A DNA stretch of 64,000 bases from Bog-473 sp963770645. GTDB taxonomy: Bacteria; Actinomycetota; Acidimicrobiia; Acidimicrobiales; RAAP-2. A model generated the notes under the pieces. It did no database searches. It was not told the DNA's origin and saw only the letters and a list, made by a program, of their open reading frames with translations. The translations under genes and the position numbers were made by a program. Positions 50,887-59,299 of the stretch are shown here, piece after piece. Every line of letters begins with the position of its first letter. Within the stretch, counting starts at the first letter, position 1. The stretch is taken from assembly GCA_963770645.1 (NCBI GenBank), contig CAVYQL010000005.1:248001-312000 (forward strand), read 5' to 3'.

Positions 50887-51906
50887 TTAAGAGAGGCGGA
50901 AGGGTTCGGGCAGCCCGTCACCCGCAGGTTGACCAGTCCAGGTCCCGGCGCGGCTTGCATCGGTGAACATATCTCGCAGCCAGAGCGTTGACTCAGCGCT
51001 CCATCCTGCAAGAAATGTGAATCCCCGTTCGATCTCGGTGGCAACTCCTCGCGTGGCCAGATAGCCACCAATCGTCACATGGACGGCATCGAAGGCTTCC
51101 GCGACGATTCGCCAATCCGGCAAGAGCCAAGGGCCATGTAGTCCCGTCCAACGTGACCAGTCGGCGTCGCGCGTGATCGTGACATCGAGGGGAGCCATAT
51201 CAACCAGATAGCCCCAGTCTTTTGGCGACGTTATTTCGTGAACTCGCGGATCTTGTCGAATCTGAAGATCCCAAATCTCAAACGTCTCTGTACCATCTGC
51301 GTCCTCTTCGGTGGCAAGTTCAAAGCACGGGAGCTCACCGGGACCAGAGCGGCTTGTCACGACGACGTTCTCGCCGCCTGGCCTCGACCACCACGTACCG
51401 CTGTAGCGGGCCTGTTTGTCCCTCAGCGCAGCCTCGTAGAAGGCGACTGCGTCAGAGTCGAGCTGCCTTGCCGACTCCTCTTCCGAGGCTCGATGTACCG
51501 CGTTCTCGATGGCGGGGCCTCGTGGCATCTCGCGCGGGACGAGTCCCCAGTCGTGCCACCTCTGGTCTTCGAGCGCGAGCGGTTCCCACCAGTGTTCGGT
51601 TGCTGGACACGCGACCAGTGCCTCGGCAATGGGAGACAAGACTTGGGCAGCATCGGCTAGTCGCTGATCCCACTCCGCATGGTCGTTGCTGAACCCGAAA
51701 CCGAGCGGATTCCTTTGCAGGGCAGACAAAAGTGCCGGCTCGTCGTCGCAACGCAGCAATCTGTCCAAGCTCGATAGTGCCTGATCAACCTTGCCAGGCA
51801 GAGTGATTCCGTCATGGACAGCGAACCAGTCGAATCCGACAATCTCAGCCAGCAACGCTCTCCCGAGGGGTCCGTTGAGGACCAACCGCCCTCGGTCGTC
51901 CGGCAT
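50887..51906 (-). CDS. Hypothetical protein
   Basis: The 339-residue protein has no membrane span or signal peptide. The middle has WWSRPGGENVVVTSR and a tryptophan-rich stretch (DWSRWTGLHGPWLLPDWR); the C-terminus HVTIGGYLATRG, FLAGWSAESTLWL. The overall composition is that of a soluble alpha/beta protein. I do not recognise it. It is intact, which is unusual in this decayed region. Confidence 0.65.
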   Translation of the reverse strand: MPDDRGRLVLNGPLGRALLAEIVGFDWFAVHDGITLPGKVDQALSSLDRLLRCDDEPALLSALQRNPLGFGFSNDHAEWDQRLADAAQVLSPIAEALVACPATEHWWEPLALEDQRWHDWGLVPREMPRGPAIENAVHRASEEESARQLDSDAVAFYEAALRDKQARYSGTWWSRPGGENVVVTSRSGPGELPCFELATEEDADGTETFEIWDLQIRQDPRVHEITSPKDWGYLVDMAPLDVTITRDADWSRWTGLHGPWLLPDWRIVAEAFDAVHVTIGGYLATRGVATEIERGFTFLAGWSAESTLWLRDMFTDASRAGTWTGQPAGDGLPEPFRLS

Positions 51907-52023
51907 GTTGGGAGCCTAGCGATCACTGAGAAGGACCTACGGGCCATCCCACACCCGGCGTTATCGGACACCCTTGCGGGCGGCTCTGAGCCGATCGTCC
52001 TGGACACGTCGTAGTGTGCCAGC

Positions 52024-52317
52024 GTGGAGGTACGTAACTGGGTTATGTCGCAGATATCGGGTTTCCAGGACGGGCTGCCCCCCGGTACTGGGGCACCTGG
52101 GAGGCCGCTAAACACTGTGAAAGACGCCCTTGCCTGTCTCCAGGCGTTCGCTGCAGAAGGCAACTGGTCTGTCCGGACCGACTCCGGGAAATGGTTCCTC
52201 TACACAGGTGACCAGTGGGTCGGCTGCTCCGAGGACAGGAGCGAGTTCAACGCTTTTGCGATAGGAACCGCTGTGGCGGTGGCTCTACTTCGAGGCCCCA
52301 ACAGTCGGGCGAACTGA
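52024..52317 (+). CDS. Hypothetical protein
   Basis: A 97-residue protein with SGKWFLYTGDQWVGCSEDRS in its middle and a short hydrophobic C-terminal stretch. TAGTGT (52012-52017) ends 6 nt before GTG 52024, which decides the start and suggests a leaderless mRNA. No family recognised. Confidence 0.5.
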   Translation: MEVRNWVMSQISGFQDGLPPGTGAPGRPLNTVKDALACLQAFAAEGNWSVRTDSGKWFLYTGDQWVGCSEDRSEFNAFAIGTAVAVALLRGPNSRAN

Positions 52318-52510
52318 GTCGGCCAGGCGGCGTTCAGCGGCTCAGGTCGGGTAGCCCCGATGTGTTCTGGGGCAGGACGCAGAGCAGCCCCCGGGAACTC
52401 GGTGCATACGCAGGAGCCGTCGTCCCGCCTCGCCCTCCACTCTGGATCAGGAGGAGACGTGAACTGCGATCAATACTTATGGCGAACTGTTTTCCAGAGG
52501 AGATCCGCGC

Positions 52511-52663
52511 TCATGCATCTCCGGCCGGGGGGAGGAGTGAACGCAGCTCGGCGAGCGCCCTATTGAAGTCGGTCAGGTCCCCGCCGTCTTCCGCTGCCCT
52601 CATGATGTTGACCAGTTCGGTGGCGCGGTCTAGGTCCTTTTCGCTGATGGGTTTTTTGGCCAT
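52511..52663 (-). CDS. Small hypothetical protein, 50 residues
   Basis: The frame MAKKPISEKDLDRATELVN... to LLPPAGDA is short, helical and charged. TAGCGT on the reverse strand (52671-52676) ends 7 nt before ATG 52663, supporting this internal start. No family recognised. Confidence 0.45.
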   Translation of the reverse strand: MAKKPISEKDLDRATELVNIMRAAEDGGDLTDFNRALAELRSLLPPAGDA

Positions 52664-52758
52664 GAAGGAGACGCTACCGCCGCCGTCCGAACTCCCGCAG
52701 CCCCCGATGTGGTTCGGGCAGTCGGCCACCGCCTCGGATGCTGTCGCTCCGGACGAAC

Positions 52759-53124
52759 TCAAGGGTCGGGATCATCGAGCTGCACCTCGATGATCCTCTG
52801 CTTCAAACCCTCGATGTCCTCGATGATCTGCTCTCGTAGCTGACCAAGCTGCAAACGGACGTCGGCTGACTCTTGGGTCTCGATTTGTTCGAGCACCCAG
52901 CTCAGCCTTTCCTGCGTCCTCTCGAGCTCGCCCTGGGGTCCAGAAGTCTGTGAGACCGCCGGTGCGTGGCGAAACTGACGACTGATCTCCTCGGCGAGCG
53001 CCTGCCTGTCGGAGTCGTCCAGGTGGGCATCGACTTGCCCGAGCCACGCCACTACCTCCCGTGGGTCACTGAAGTCGATCTCTCCAGTGCGGCGGCCGTC
53101 CTTGCGGTCTTCATTGTCCGCCAT
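52759..53124 (-). CDS. Coiled-coil hypothetical protein
   Basis: A 121-residue soluble protein with a long predicted coiled coil (ELERTQERLSWVLEQIET to GLKQRIIEVQL). ATG 53124 has GGAGGG at 6 nt. Its start overlaps the end of the upstream broken gene by 14 bp. Function unknown. Confidence 0.6.
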   Translation of the reverse strand: MADNEDRKDGRRTGEIDFSDPREVVAWLGQVDAHLDDSDRQALAEEISRQFRHAPAVSQTSGPQGELERTQERLSWVLEQIETQESADVRLQLGQLREQIIEDIEGLKQRIIEVQLDDPDP

Positions 53125-53374
53125 GGATTCCCTCCTGCTCCTCGTCCAGTTGATGCCCCCGGCCAAACTCCCGTAATCCTGTCAGCCCGTCCAGGTGTCC
53201 CCGGCAGGCCCACACACGCCACCACCGGTCACCATGAGGAGCGAAGCACCGGCCCGTTCAAGACGGCGTTTCGCGGCAGTGCGTGCTCTGCAAGTTGCGG
53301 TCGTAGATGAATGCCCAGCACCGGGCTGGCTCTGCAAAGAAGCCGGGGGAGCGGTCGCCGGGTTGGGGCAGCAC
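53111..53374 (-). pseudogene. Small Cys/Trp-rich gene with an in-frame TGA
   Basis: The reverse-strand frame reads GFFAEPARCWAFIYDRNLQ, STHCRETPS, then TGA (53258-53260), then continues TGRCFAPHGDRWWRVWACRG, HLDGLTGLREFGRG to a second stop at 53111. Tryptophan- and cysteine-rich codons on both sides of the stop argue that it was one gene where a TGG tryptophan became TGA. The start is uncertain (GTG 53374 is one option). I have a vague memory of similar zinc-ribbon-like small actinobacterial proteins but cannot name the family. Confidence 0.5.
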
Positions 53375-53718
53375 CGCCTTAATCTGCGGGGGATGCCCGA
53401 AAGTCAGCAGCCAGGCACGGCCTCGTGGAACAGCGTGGTTTTCTCGACAGTGCTGAGATTGCCTTCGACAACACATAGTTGCCGGTGAAGGCCCTCCGGA
53501 CCTGCATCCCTCGCAGCCTCATGTCGCCTCCGTTCTCCCGATTGTGGCGTCCATCATTGTCGAAGGATCACTCCGGTGCTCAGGAAAGTCACGTCGACGC
53601 CTGAGTCACCGAATCCGGGGCAACCCAGCCCTACGTATCCGGATCGACGCCGTTTTTCCTCACGATTTCCCCGAGTCGGAGGAGCGGATTGTCGTGCCCA
53701 GAAGTACCCTCCCTCACC

Positions 53719-54354
53719 ATGCGAAGCATCCGTCTTGTGGCCATGGGCGTCTTCGTCTCTGCGGTAGTACTGATGCTTTGCGCTGGAGGTGCCGGCGCAA
53801 TCTCGAACGGACAGCTCAAGGCCAAGGCCCTGTCGCTCTCCGACTTCCCGACGGGCTGGTCTGCGCACACACCGAGCCGCGGCGGCGGGAGCACCTGGGG
53901 CGGATGCGTCACACGGGCCAAGAAGTTGAGCCCGCGAGGCGACACGAAGGCCAACGTGGCGTTTGCTGACCACGGCACCCCGACGCTCGTCACGGAGACC
54001 CTGGCCGCGGGGCCGGATATCAAAAGCGCCTATCAAGAGATCAACCGGATCTTCTCTGCCTGCAAGCACCTCTCCATCACGTCGCGCGGATTGACCATTC
54101 ACGGAACCGTCGGCGCCATGTCCTTCCCCAAAGTGGGCACCAGCTCGAACGCGTACCGCATGACCTTCACCGCTGAAGGCGTCACCGTGGGAGCGGACAT
54201 CGTCGTGTTCGAGGTTCCACAGGGGATCTTCGGGTTCATGGGTTATGAGAGCCTCGGACGGCCCGATCCCACCACGGTCGTGGACTACGTCACTGAGGCG
54301 GTCAACAAGGTTGAGGGGAAGCCAACTTTGACGCCGACGACCTCTCGGACATGA
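53719..54354 (+). CDS. Secreted hypothetical protein
   Basis: A 211-residue protein with a signal peptide (MRSIRLVAMGVFVSAVVLML, cleavage likely after GAGA near residue 28). The mature part (LSLSDFPTGWSAHTPS, GTVGAMSFPKVG, VGADIVVFEVPQGIF) resembles small secreted proteins of the Pfam sensor-domain-like type, but I cannot assign it. TACCCT (53705-53710) ends 8 nt before ATG 53719. Confidence 0.6.
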   Translation: MRSIRLVAMGVFVSAVVLMLCAGGAGAISNGQLKAKALSLSDFPTGWSAHTPSRGGGSTWGGCVTRAKKLSPRGDTKANVAFADHGTPTLVTETLAAGPDIKSAYQEINRIFSACKHLSITSRGLTIHGTVGAMSFPKVGTSSNAYRMTFTAEGVTVGADIVVFEVPQGIFGFMGYESLGRPDPTTVVDYVTEAVNKVEGKPTLTPTTSRT

Positions 54355-54480
54355 CGACGCGCGGATGCACAGAGCCGAGCCGCTCTTGACCCGGTGTGTG
54401 CGGAGCGACGACGGGATAGAAGAAACGTCGATCTGATTGCCACTCGACGGCGTGGCCTGCGCCGAGTGGACGCGAAGCGA

Positions 54481-54535
54481 CCCCCGCGAGGAGGATTGCG
54501 CAGGGGTCGATTCGCTACCGCCTTCCTCGCGGGGG
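54481..54535. repeat. 12-bp perfect inverted repeat
   Basis: CCCCCGCGAGGA (54481-54492) and TCCTCGCGGGGG (54524-54535) pair perfectly around a 31-nt interval. Confidence 0.7.
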
Positions 54536-54695
54536 CTACGCCCGCTCAGGTTTGCCAACGGTGTCAGCCAGGTCGTCGACCCGCAAGAGGCGAAACGCGA
54601 TGTTCATTCGACGCGAGCGGTGAGACCAGTTGCGGGCCGCCAGAGCGAGCGGCCATCAGGGCACGAATCGAGGAAGCGAAGTAGGCGCTACGCGA

Positions 54696-54728
54696 AGCGG
54701 CCCCTCATTGGGTGGAGGAGGGGCCGCT
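54696..54728. terminator. Strong hairpin, 11-bp stem
   Basis: AGCGGCCCCTC (54696-54706) pairs perfectly with GAGGGGCCGCT (54718-54728), with an 11-nt loop. It lies in the gene-free stretch; no U-tract follows. A terminator or RNA structural element are both possible. Confidence 0.5.
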
Positions 54729-54906
54729 GCACCCGTGTCTCGTGACTGACGCAGGTGGTACACCCATTTATACCGGGAGACCGTGGCGAATGCGTCGCGA
54801 GCCTCGGGGAGTGTGGTCGAACCCGACGGAGCGGCAGGTCGGCGGTTGTGTCACCACAAGACAGAAACACAACATTCGCTCAATCGGAAGACGGGTGCTG
54901 CCGACA

Positions 54907-54951
54907 GAGACGACGCGGCCCCGACCCGATTACGCGGGCCGGGGCCGTCTC
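54907..54951. terminator. Long GC-rich hairpin
   Basis: GAGACG at 54907 onward and GCGGCCCCGACCCG pair with CGGGCCGGGGCCGT and CTC ending at 54951, a stem of about 18-20 bp with small mismatches and a 4-6-nt loop (ATTACG). It is the strongest terminator-like structure in the island. Confidence 0.55.
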
Positions 54952-55242
54952 GCCCCCTCGGGGGAACACGTTCCGTCCTGACCCTGTCGAAGGGCTGGCG
55001 CGTGCCTCTTTGCAGTCTGCCAGCCCGCGGCACCCGGGCGCTACAGGAATCGGCGTCGGCCGAAGAAGCCTGGGGCCACAGGTTGCCTGGCCAGGGCATC
55101 CCGGTCCAGGAGGGCGGCAGGACCAGGGCTGGACGCCTGCCCGCGACAAGGTGGTGAATTCGAAGTTCTAGAACCTCGAGGGGACCCTGACACCTGCCGA
55201 GACGTCCCAGGTGGTCCCTGTGAATGGTGGGGTCGGGCGCTC

Positions 55243-55573
55243 GTGAGCGAAGGCCCGGAGGTCGCTCCCGTCCGAGTCTTGGTGGCCGACGATGACGCGA
55301 GCATCCGCCGCATGATGGCCCGACTGTTGTCCAAGAGAGCCTCTATCGAGCTGGTCGGGATGGCGGCGGATGCCGAGGAGGCTGTGGAGCTCGGCGCGCG
55401 CACTCGCCCCGACGTAGCCCTGGTCGACGTGAATATGCCGAAGGGCGGCGGCGTCCCTGCGGCTCGGGAGCTTCACCCGCAGAGTGCTCGAAGCGGGGAT
55501 CAGTGTTGTCGAAAAGCCCTTCACTTCAACTGGCTTGTTGAGCAAAGTTCGCGAGCTCTTGCCCACAGGCTGA
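55243..55573 (+). pseudogene. Response-regulator receiver domain, internally deleted and frameshifted
   Basis: The first frame (GTG 55243) reads VRVLVADDDASIRRMMARLL to VALVDVNMPKGGGVPAAREL, a receiver domain with DDD and phospho-accepting Asp in LVDVNMP. After HP the other frame continues RVLEAGISVVEKPFTSTGLL then SKVRELLPTG and stops at 55571-55573, the normal receiver C-terminus with the conserved Lys in EKPF. The segment between, with the conserved Thr/Ser, is missing (about 30 residues). It is a decayed single-domain regulator at the edge of the island. Confidence 0.75.
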
Positions 55574-55592
55574 GCCACGAGGAACGGCCGAT

Positions 55593-56306
55593 TCAACCGC
55601 CGAGGTAGCTGGCCGACAGCGCGTCCTCCATCTCAGCCGGAGAGCCTTGATGGGCGATGACGCCTTGGAGGATGACCGCCGCCGCATCGGCGATGGGCAA
55701 GGCGGTCCGGGCGAACTGCTCGACCAACAGAATCGAGAGTCCCCCAGACGCGAGTTCGCGCACCTTCTCGTAGAGCTCGGCGACGACGATCGGAGCCAGG
55801 CCCAGTGACAGCTCGTCGAGCAGAACGAGCTTCGGGTCGGTCGCGAACGCCCGAGCCAGCGAGAGCATCTGCTGCTCCCCACCCGACAGGGTGCCGGCCA
55901 GCTGCTTGCGCCGGATGCTGAGCTGGGGGAATTGGGCGAAGGTCACGTCCTCGATACGGCCCATCGGCACTCCGACCTGCGTGGCCATCAGGAGGTTTTC
56001 GCGCACGCTCAGGTTGGGGAAGATGCCGCGTCCTTCGGGAACTGTGCAGAGGCCGCGCCGCGCTCTTCCGTCGGCCGAGAGGTGGGTGACTGTCTCGCCG
56101 TCGAAGCGGATCTCCCCGGCACTGGGCGCGAGCGTGCCCGCGCAGACGTTCAGCAGCGTGGTCTTGCCGCCGCCGTTGGGCCCGAGGAGGGCCACCACCG
56201 ATCCGGCGGGGACCGCGAGGCTGATGCCATGCACCACTTCGATCGGCCCGTAGCCGGCACGGATGTCGCGCAGCTCGAAGATCGGCGATGGCACCGCCGC
56301 GCTCAC
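55593..56306 (-). CDS. livF: Branched-chain amino acid ABC transporter ATPase LivF
   Basis: The 237-residue ATPase has Walker A GPNGGGKT (about 39-46), signature LSGGEQQM and Walker B LVLLDELSLGL, the LivF form. GTG 56306 overlaps the livG stop. It ends the liv operon livK-livHM-livG-livF. Such transporters in this phylum often take up amides, urea or short organic acids, so the solute is not fixed. Confidence 0.92.
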   Translation of the reverse strand: MSAAVPSPIFELRDIRAGYGPIEVVHGISLAVPAGSVVALLGPNGGGKTTLLNVCAGTLAPSAGEIRFDGETVTHLSADGRARRGLCTVPEGRGIFPNLSVRENLLMATQVGVPMGRIEDVTFAQFPQLSIRRKQLAGTLSGGEQQMLSLARAFATDPKLVLLDELSLGLAPIVVAELYEKVRELASGGLSILLVEQFARTALPIADAAAVILQGVIAHQGSPAEMEDALSASYLGG

Positions 56307-57040
56307 GGGGCACCCAGGTAGGCGTTCACCACGGCCTGGTCGTTCTTGACCTGCTCGGGGGGGCCACTGGCGATGATCTCCCCGTAGTCGAGGACATGGA
56401 TGAGCTCGCACGTGTCCATCACGAGGCCGACGTCGTGCTCGACGAGGCAGATGGCCAGGCCCCGCTCGTCGACGAGCTGGCGGAGGAGCCGCCCGAAGTC
56501 CAGCGTCTCCTCCTCGGTCTGGCCCGAAGCAGGCTCGTCGAGCAGCAGCACCTTGGGCTGGGTCATGAGGGCGCGCCCCACCTCCACCACCCGGGCTCGC
56601 GCCGTGGGAAGCTCGCTCACATCGCGCTCGGCCACGTCGCCCAGACCCACGAGGTCGATGATCCGCTCGGTCTCGGCCGCCACGTCGATCCGGCCCCGGC
56701 GCCCCCAGGTGTTACGGATCTCGCCGGCGACCTGGATGTTGTCCCTCACCGTGAGCGAGGTGAAGAGCTCGAGGCGCTGGTACGTACGGGACAGGCCGCG
56801 GCGGGCCCGAGCGGCCGGCCCGGCCCTGGTGACGTCGTGGCCGTCGATCCTCACGCGTCCGGACTTCGGTTCCAACAGCCCACTGACCACGTTGAACAGA
56901 GTGGTCTTGCCGGCCCCGTTCGGACCGATGAGACCGGTGACCCGGCCAGGGGCCACCGAGATGGACACGTCGCTCAGTACCTGGGCCCCCCCAAAGGCCA
57001 TACACACACCTTCGACCTCAAGGGCGGACATCAGCCACAT
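56303..57040 (-). CDS. livG: Branched-chain amino acid ABC transporter ATPase LivG
   Basis: A 245-residue ATPase with Walker A GPNGAGKT (about 39-46), signature region SELPTARARVVEVGRAL (a degenerate LSGGQ, with TA in place of GG) and Walker B LLLDEPASG. The LivG-type C-terminal extension is present. ATG 57040 or 57031 lies inside the 3' end of the permease gene. The degenerate signature motif would be worth noting because the catalytic pair is completed with LivF. Confidence 0.88.
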   Translation of the reverse strand: MWLMSALEVEGVCMAFGGAQVLSDVSISVAPGRVTGLIGPNGAGKTTLFNVVSGLLEPKSGRVRIDGHDVTRAGPAARARRGLSRTYQRLELFTSLTVRDNIQVAGEIRNTWGRRGRIDVAAETERIIDLVGLGDVAERDVSELPTARARVVEVGRALMTQPKVLLLDEPASGQTEEETLDFGRLLRQLVDERGLAICLVEHDVGLVMDTCELIHVLDYGEIIASGPPEQVKNDQAVVNAYLGAP

Positions 57041-59240
57041 TCTCTACCGTCACCGCGCCGTCGACCGCCAACGGCACCGTCGCCGGCGCCACGCGAAGGT
57101 CCCGAGCCGGGGGCGAGACGACGGGGTCGCCGCGGAACGCATCGGGTTTCACGAGCCGGCCGATCCCCGGCACGACGAGGGCGATGACCGCCGTGGCCAG
57201 CACGAACCACCAGTTCCCCATGACCTTGGTCAGGACGAGGAGATACGCCACCACCTCCGCCGCCACCCCGAGGGCCAGCACGCTCTTCACGCGCCACAGC
57301 GGGCGGTAGCTGGCCACGATCTGCGGCACGGCACCGCTCGGGTTCCGACCCAGGCTGATGCCGACGAGGGCCGGCGCCACCAGGGACAGGTTGGCCAGGA
57401 AGGTCCAGGGCCCGCCGCCGCCGTGGTCAGTGCTCAGGTTCGTGAACGTACTCGTGAGAGCGTTGAACGCCGTTCCGGCCAGGACGCCGCCCATGAGGGC
57501 GCCGGCGACGCTGCCGATGCCGCCGACAACCGTCAGCATCACGAGGGCCAGGCTGATGAAGATGATGTAGGTGTTGGCCGTGACGCTCACCGAGGCCGCG
57601 GAGAGCAGCACGCCACCGACGGCGGCGATGGCCGCCGAGAGCATGAACACCGACAGCTTCAACTTCACCAGGTTCTGGCCGAGGGTGGCAGCGGCGGCGG
57701 GGCTGTCCTTCATGGCGGTGAGACGCCGCCCGTAACTGCTGCGACGCAGCGCGATGAGACCGATGCCGATGAGGACGAAGATGAGGACCGAGGTGGTGAG
57801 GAACGTCTTGGTCGAGCTGAGGTCGATGGGCCCCAGCTTGGGCGGCGGGATCTGGAGCGCGCCGTTGGGGAAGATCGAGAAGTGGAAGTGGAAGATAGGC
57901 AGGATGTGGGGCGCGATGTCGTTGAGGATCATGTCGGAGACGAAGACCCCGAAGGCGAGGGTGGCCAGGGCCAGGTAGAGGCCGCGCAGACGCAGGGCCG
58001 GCAGGGCGATGAGCCCACCGACCACCGCGGTCACGACGACGGCGAGAAAGAGGCCCCACAACGTGATCCTCTGATCTACCCCCGTGCCCGAGAGACCCAG
58101 GTGGAACACGATGATGGTGGCGATGGCGCCGAACGAAACCGGGGCCAGGTTGATCTCACCGGCGTAGCCGGTGAGCAAGGTGAGTGACAGAGCGATGATG
58201 GCGTACGTGATGCCGAGGGTGAGGGTCGACATGTCGGCGCTGCCCATGATCTGCTCGAGCGCCAACACGATGAGCACGAGGATCAGACCCCAGGTGGCGG
58301 CCGACCGCACGGTCGGCACGGTGAAGCGCTCTCGCGTGCGCAGCAGCGTGGCGCCGCGCAAGCGGTCTTGCGGCAACACCAGCAAGACTACGAAGAGCAC
58401 GATCATCGGCAGAGCGATCCGGAAGTCCGACGCCCAGGACCACGTGTCCGGGAAGTAGCCCAGCACATACGTCGTCGACAAGCCGAGGAAGAGGGCTCCG
58501 CCAAAGGTGGCCCAGATGCTCCGGAGGCGCCCGAACATGGCGGCGGCGATGGAGTCCAGCACGAGGAGGGTCAGCACGTGGACGTCGAGGGTGCCGCCCA
58601 CGATGGGGGTGATCAGGATACCTGCCAGCGCGGCCAACACGGCGCCGAGGGCCCACGAGAACGCAGCCAGCCGTTCGGGCCGCCCGCCGTTGAGCTGAAG
58701 GAGCGCCGGGTTGTCGACGACCGCCCGCATGGCCACCCCGGTGCGGGTGCTCTTGAAGAGCAGGCGGATGCCCACCGCGATGAGCACGCCGCAGCCGAGG
58801 GCAATCGCCTCGTGATCGGTGACGTACACCCCGAGGAACTTGAACTTCGCCGCGTTGCCGAAGAACAGGTCGTCGGTCCGGGGCACTCCGGGGTTCCAGA
58901 TCCACTGAGCCAGCGCGATCAGGCCCAGCATGATGCCGATGGTCACGACGATCTTGGTGACGTCGGCGGTGTTTCGCAGCCCGCGCATGATGCCGCCGTA
59001 AAGGACGATGCCCAACAAGGGTGCCAGCACCGCGAGCACGGTGAAGAGCGCCAGCGGCGCCGGCCAGTTCCAGCCGAAGCGGAATTGCCAGTAGGTGAAC
59101 GCCGCCAGCATGGCCATGGCGCCCTGGGCAAAGTTGAAGATGCCCGAGGTCGTGTAGGTGAGGACCAGTCCCGAGGCCGCGATCCCATAGACCGCGCCGG
59201 TGACCAGGCCGAGGATGGTGTATTCGAGGAACAGGTGCAT
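57018..59240 (-). CDS. Fused LivH-LivM branched-chain amino acid ABC permease
   Basis: The 740-residue protein joins two permeases usually encoded separately: an N-terminal LivH-like unit (about 1-300, FNFAQGAMAMLAA, GGTLDVHVLTLLVLDSIAA) and a C-terminal LivM-like unit (about 310-640, LLTGYAGEINLAPVSFGAIA, PALRLRGLYLALATLAFG, GGIGSVAGALMGG), followed by three further helices and a charged tail. A single fused chain fixes the 1:1 stoichiometry of the heterodimer. ATG 59240 starts it, 59 bp after the binding-protein gene. Confidence 0.92.
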   Translation of the reverse strand: MHLFLEYTILGLVTGAVYGIAASGLVLTYTTSGIFNFAQGAMAMLAAFTYWQFRFGWNWPAPLALFTVLAVLAPLLGIVLYGGIMRGLRNTADVTKIVVTIGIMLGLIALAQWIWNPGVPRTDDLFFGNAAKFKFLGVYVTDHEAIALGCGVLIAVGIRLLFKSTRTGVAMRAVVDNPALLQLNGGRPERLAAFSWALGAVLAALAGILITPIVGGTLDVHVLTLLVLDSIAAAMFGRLRSIWATFGGALFLGLSTTYVLGYFPDTWSWASDFRIALPMIVLFVVLLVLPQDRLRGATLLRTRERFTVPTVRSAATWGLILVLIVLALEQIMGSADMSTLTLGITYAIIALSLTLLTGYAGEINLAPVSFGAIATIIVFHLGLSGTGVDQRITLWGLFLAVVVTAVVGGLIALPALRLRGLYLALATLAFGVFVSDMILNDIAPHILPIFHFHFSIFPNGALQIPPPKLGPIDLSSTKTFLTTSVLIFVLIGIGLIALRRSSYGRRLTAMKDSPAAAATLGQNLVKLKLSVFMLSAAIAAVGGVLLSAASVSVTANTYIIFISLALVMLTVVGGIGSVAGALMGGVLAGTAFNALTSTFTNLSTDHGGGGPWTFLANLSLVAPALVGISLGRNPSGAVPQIVASYRPLWRVKSVLALGVAAEVVAYLLVLTKVMGNWWFVLATAVIALVVPGIGRLVKPDAFRGDPVVSPPARDLRVAPATVPLAVDGAVTVENVADVRP

Positions 59241-59299
59241 GGCCGGGGCTCCCGCCTCTCGCTCAGGTCACGTCAGGGGCGAGCCAAGGCGTTGCGCGC

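Larger units (their letters stand above)
54355..55242. other. Long gene-free stretch with strong hairpins
   Basis: About 890 bp without a convincing gene on either strand. It contains three large perfect or near-perfect inverted repeats listed separately. It does not show the conserved motifs of tmRNA or RNase P RNA. It may be a structured RNA, decayed gene sequence or a right-end control region of the island. Confidence 0.4.

Noticed and set aside
54394..54684. Possible gene in the hairpin region
   Set aside because: Arg-rich product overlapping a 12-bp perfect inverted repeat, no ribosome site and no family resemblance.
55158..55176. Palindrome around GTTCTAGAAC as a regulatory site
   Set aside because: Half-sites are in the reverse order of the KstR-type motif and no promoter or gene start is close enough to interpret it.
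54355..55242. tmRNA or RNase P RNA in the gene-free stretch
   Set aside because: None of the conserved motifs (tmRNA tRNA-like ends, RNase P GAGGAAAGTCC) are present.
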